Notes under the pieces: generated by a model | Told to the model about the DNA's origin: nothing | The model's input: the letters and a program-made list of their open reading frames with translations, nothing else | The model's database searches: none | Shown here: positions 6,622-6,856 of the stretch, in pieces | Numbering within the stretch: position 1 is the first letter of the stretch | Layout: the number at the start of each line of letters is the position of its first letter | Position numbers and translations under genes: made by a program | Assembly (NCBI GenBank): GCA_026400595.1 | Contig: JAPLOT010000527.1 | Span: forward strand, 1 to 6,856 | DNA length: 6,856 bases | Origin: Alphaproteobacteria bacterium | GTDB lineage: Bacteria > Pseudomonadota > Alphaproteobacteria > Rhizobiales > Aestuariivirgaceae | Direction of reading: 5' to 3'

Positions 6622-6627
6622 TCGACA
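6622..6627 (-). promoter_or_regulatory. TGTCGA, possible ECF42-type -35 element
   Basis: On the minus strand TGTCGA lies about 70 bases before the GTG at 6552 and about 270 bases before the intact YCII start. As I recall, ECF42 target promoters carry TGTCGA at -35 and CG(A/T)C at -10, so autoregulation of the operon would fit. The -10 is poor: CGGC at 6606-6603 after a 15-base spacer is the nearest match. A hexamer can occur by chance in a region of this size. Confidence 0.25.
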
Positions 6628-6694
6628 GGCCCGGGAAAAAATCTTTGGCGATGCTGTCCGGATCCCCAAAGCCCGGCCTGATGACCTACAGAAC

Positions 6695-6724
6695 GCTGAC
6701 AGTCCTCGTCCGGCTGCTATCAGC
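6695..6724 (+). promoter_or_regulatory. Possible sigma-70-like promoter overlapped by an inverted repeat
   Basis: CTGACA (6696-6701) and TATCAG (6718-6723), 16 bases apart, match the -35 and -10 consensus at 5/6 and 4/6. A start near 6730 would give a leader of about 45 bases for the gene at 6776. GCTGACAG (6695-6702) and CTATCAGC (6717-6724) form an inverted repeat matching at 7 of 8 positions and covering both hexamers, as an operator could. Both readings are tentative. Confidence 0.3.
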
Positions 6725-6775
6725 CGCCTTGTGGTCAAAAGCTCCCATTGGAACCCAAACACGAGGAGATGGACC

Positions 6776-6856
6776 ATGAAGAAACTGATTCTGGCTTCGG
6801 CCGCTGCCATTCTGTTGAGCGCAGGAGCGTCGTTCGCGGCCTTGCCGCTCACCGGC
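6776..6856 (+). CDS. Secreted or periplasmic protein, N-terminus only
   Basis: The first 27 codons of a gene run off the window edge. They encode a clear Sec signal peptide: a short basic start (MKK), a hydrophobic core (LILASAAAILLSAGA) and a small-residue cleavage site around SFA-A or SFAA-L near residues 20-22. GAGGAG at 6763-6768 sits seven bases from the ATG. Another ATG at 6769 is in a different frame and overlaps the Shine-Dalgarno region, so it is not used for this protein. The mature part is too short to assign a family. The gene is divergent from the YCII-sigma operon, and a regulatory link is possible but unproven. Confidence 0.8.
   Translation, partial: MKKLILASAAAILLSAGASFAALPLTG

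Larger units (their letters stand above)
6351..6775. other. 425-bp divergent intergenic region without an intact gene
   Basis: No intact family-like gene is visible on either strand. On the minus strand the stretch holds the apparent C-terminal remnant of a YCII gene (6404 to about 6500). It also holds a short out-of-frame open frame with AAGGAG and a GTG start (6552-6382), a perfect 8-bp inverted repeat (6501-6530) and a TGTCGA hexamer (6627-6622). On the plus strand there is a possible promoter overlapped by an inverted repeat (6695-6724) that would serve the secreted-protein gene. The promoter of the intact YCII-sigma operon must lie here, but I could not fix it with confidence. Confidence 0.6.

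Noticed and set aside
6750..6754. GGAAC as a -35 box for the general stress sigma factor EcfG
   Set aside because: It lies only about 21 bases before the ATG, leaving no room for a -10 and a leader, and no CGTT follows at the right spacing.
6382..6852. 156-codon minus-strand frame across the intergenic region
   Set aside because: Its first part is antisense to the signal-peptide gene and the intergenic region, with no family features. Only the sub-segment from GTG 6552 merits mention.

Overview
The window is GC-rich (roughly 63-65% by eye) with dense, tightly packed genes and overlapping start and stop codons. Protein signatures point to an alphaproteobacterium, probably of the Hyphomicrobiales; this is inferred from familiar protein flavour, not from a database search. 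Most of it is ordinary chromosome: two transporters, pyrimidine/arginine metabolism, a peptidase and a small ECF-sigma operon.

Layout. Positions 1-979 (+) hold the end of a polyamine-type ABC transporter operon: the C-terminus of a PotB-like permease, then a complete PotC-like permease. Converging on it with a single base between the stop codons is a CorA/ZntB-family metal transporter (981-1946, -) with a TTG start. The same strand continues upstream with an M32 metallocarboxypeptidase (2011-3507) and carA, the small subunit of carbamoyl-phosphate synthetase (3507-4727). These two genes overlap by one base (TGATG), so the peptidase is probably translated by coupling to carA. carB is not in this operon.

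Positions 4777-6350 (-) hold a second coupled pair: a YCII/DGPF-family protein gene followed by an ECF sigma factor with a C-terminal TPR-like extension (ECF42 type, COG4941), again joined by a TGATG overlap. This is the classic partnership for that sigma group.

The 425 bp from 6351 to 6775 carry no intact gene. They separate this operon from a divergent gene whose first 27 codons (6776-6856, +) encode a signal peptide. The stretch is not empty. On the minus strand at about 6404-6500 lies what reads as the C-terminal end of a second YCII protein, without its N-terminal domain. Around it are a strong Shine-Dalgarno with a GTG start in a different frame, an 8-bp perfect inverted repeat, a TGTCGA hexamer resembling the ECF42 -35 element, and an inverted repeat overlapping a possible promoter for the secreted-protein gene. 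The simplest reading is that the sigma operon once had an extra upstream YCII gene that has decayed.

I see no CRISPR array, tRNA, rRNA, transposon or phage gene, and no convincing evidence for an entirely new system. The decayed YCII copy and the carA-peptidase coupling are the points most worth checking.
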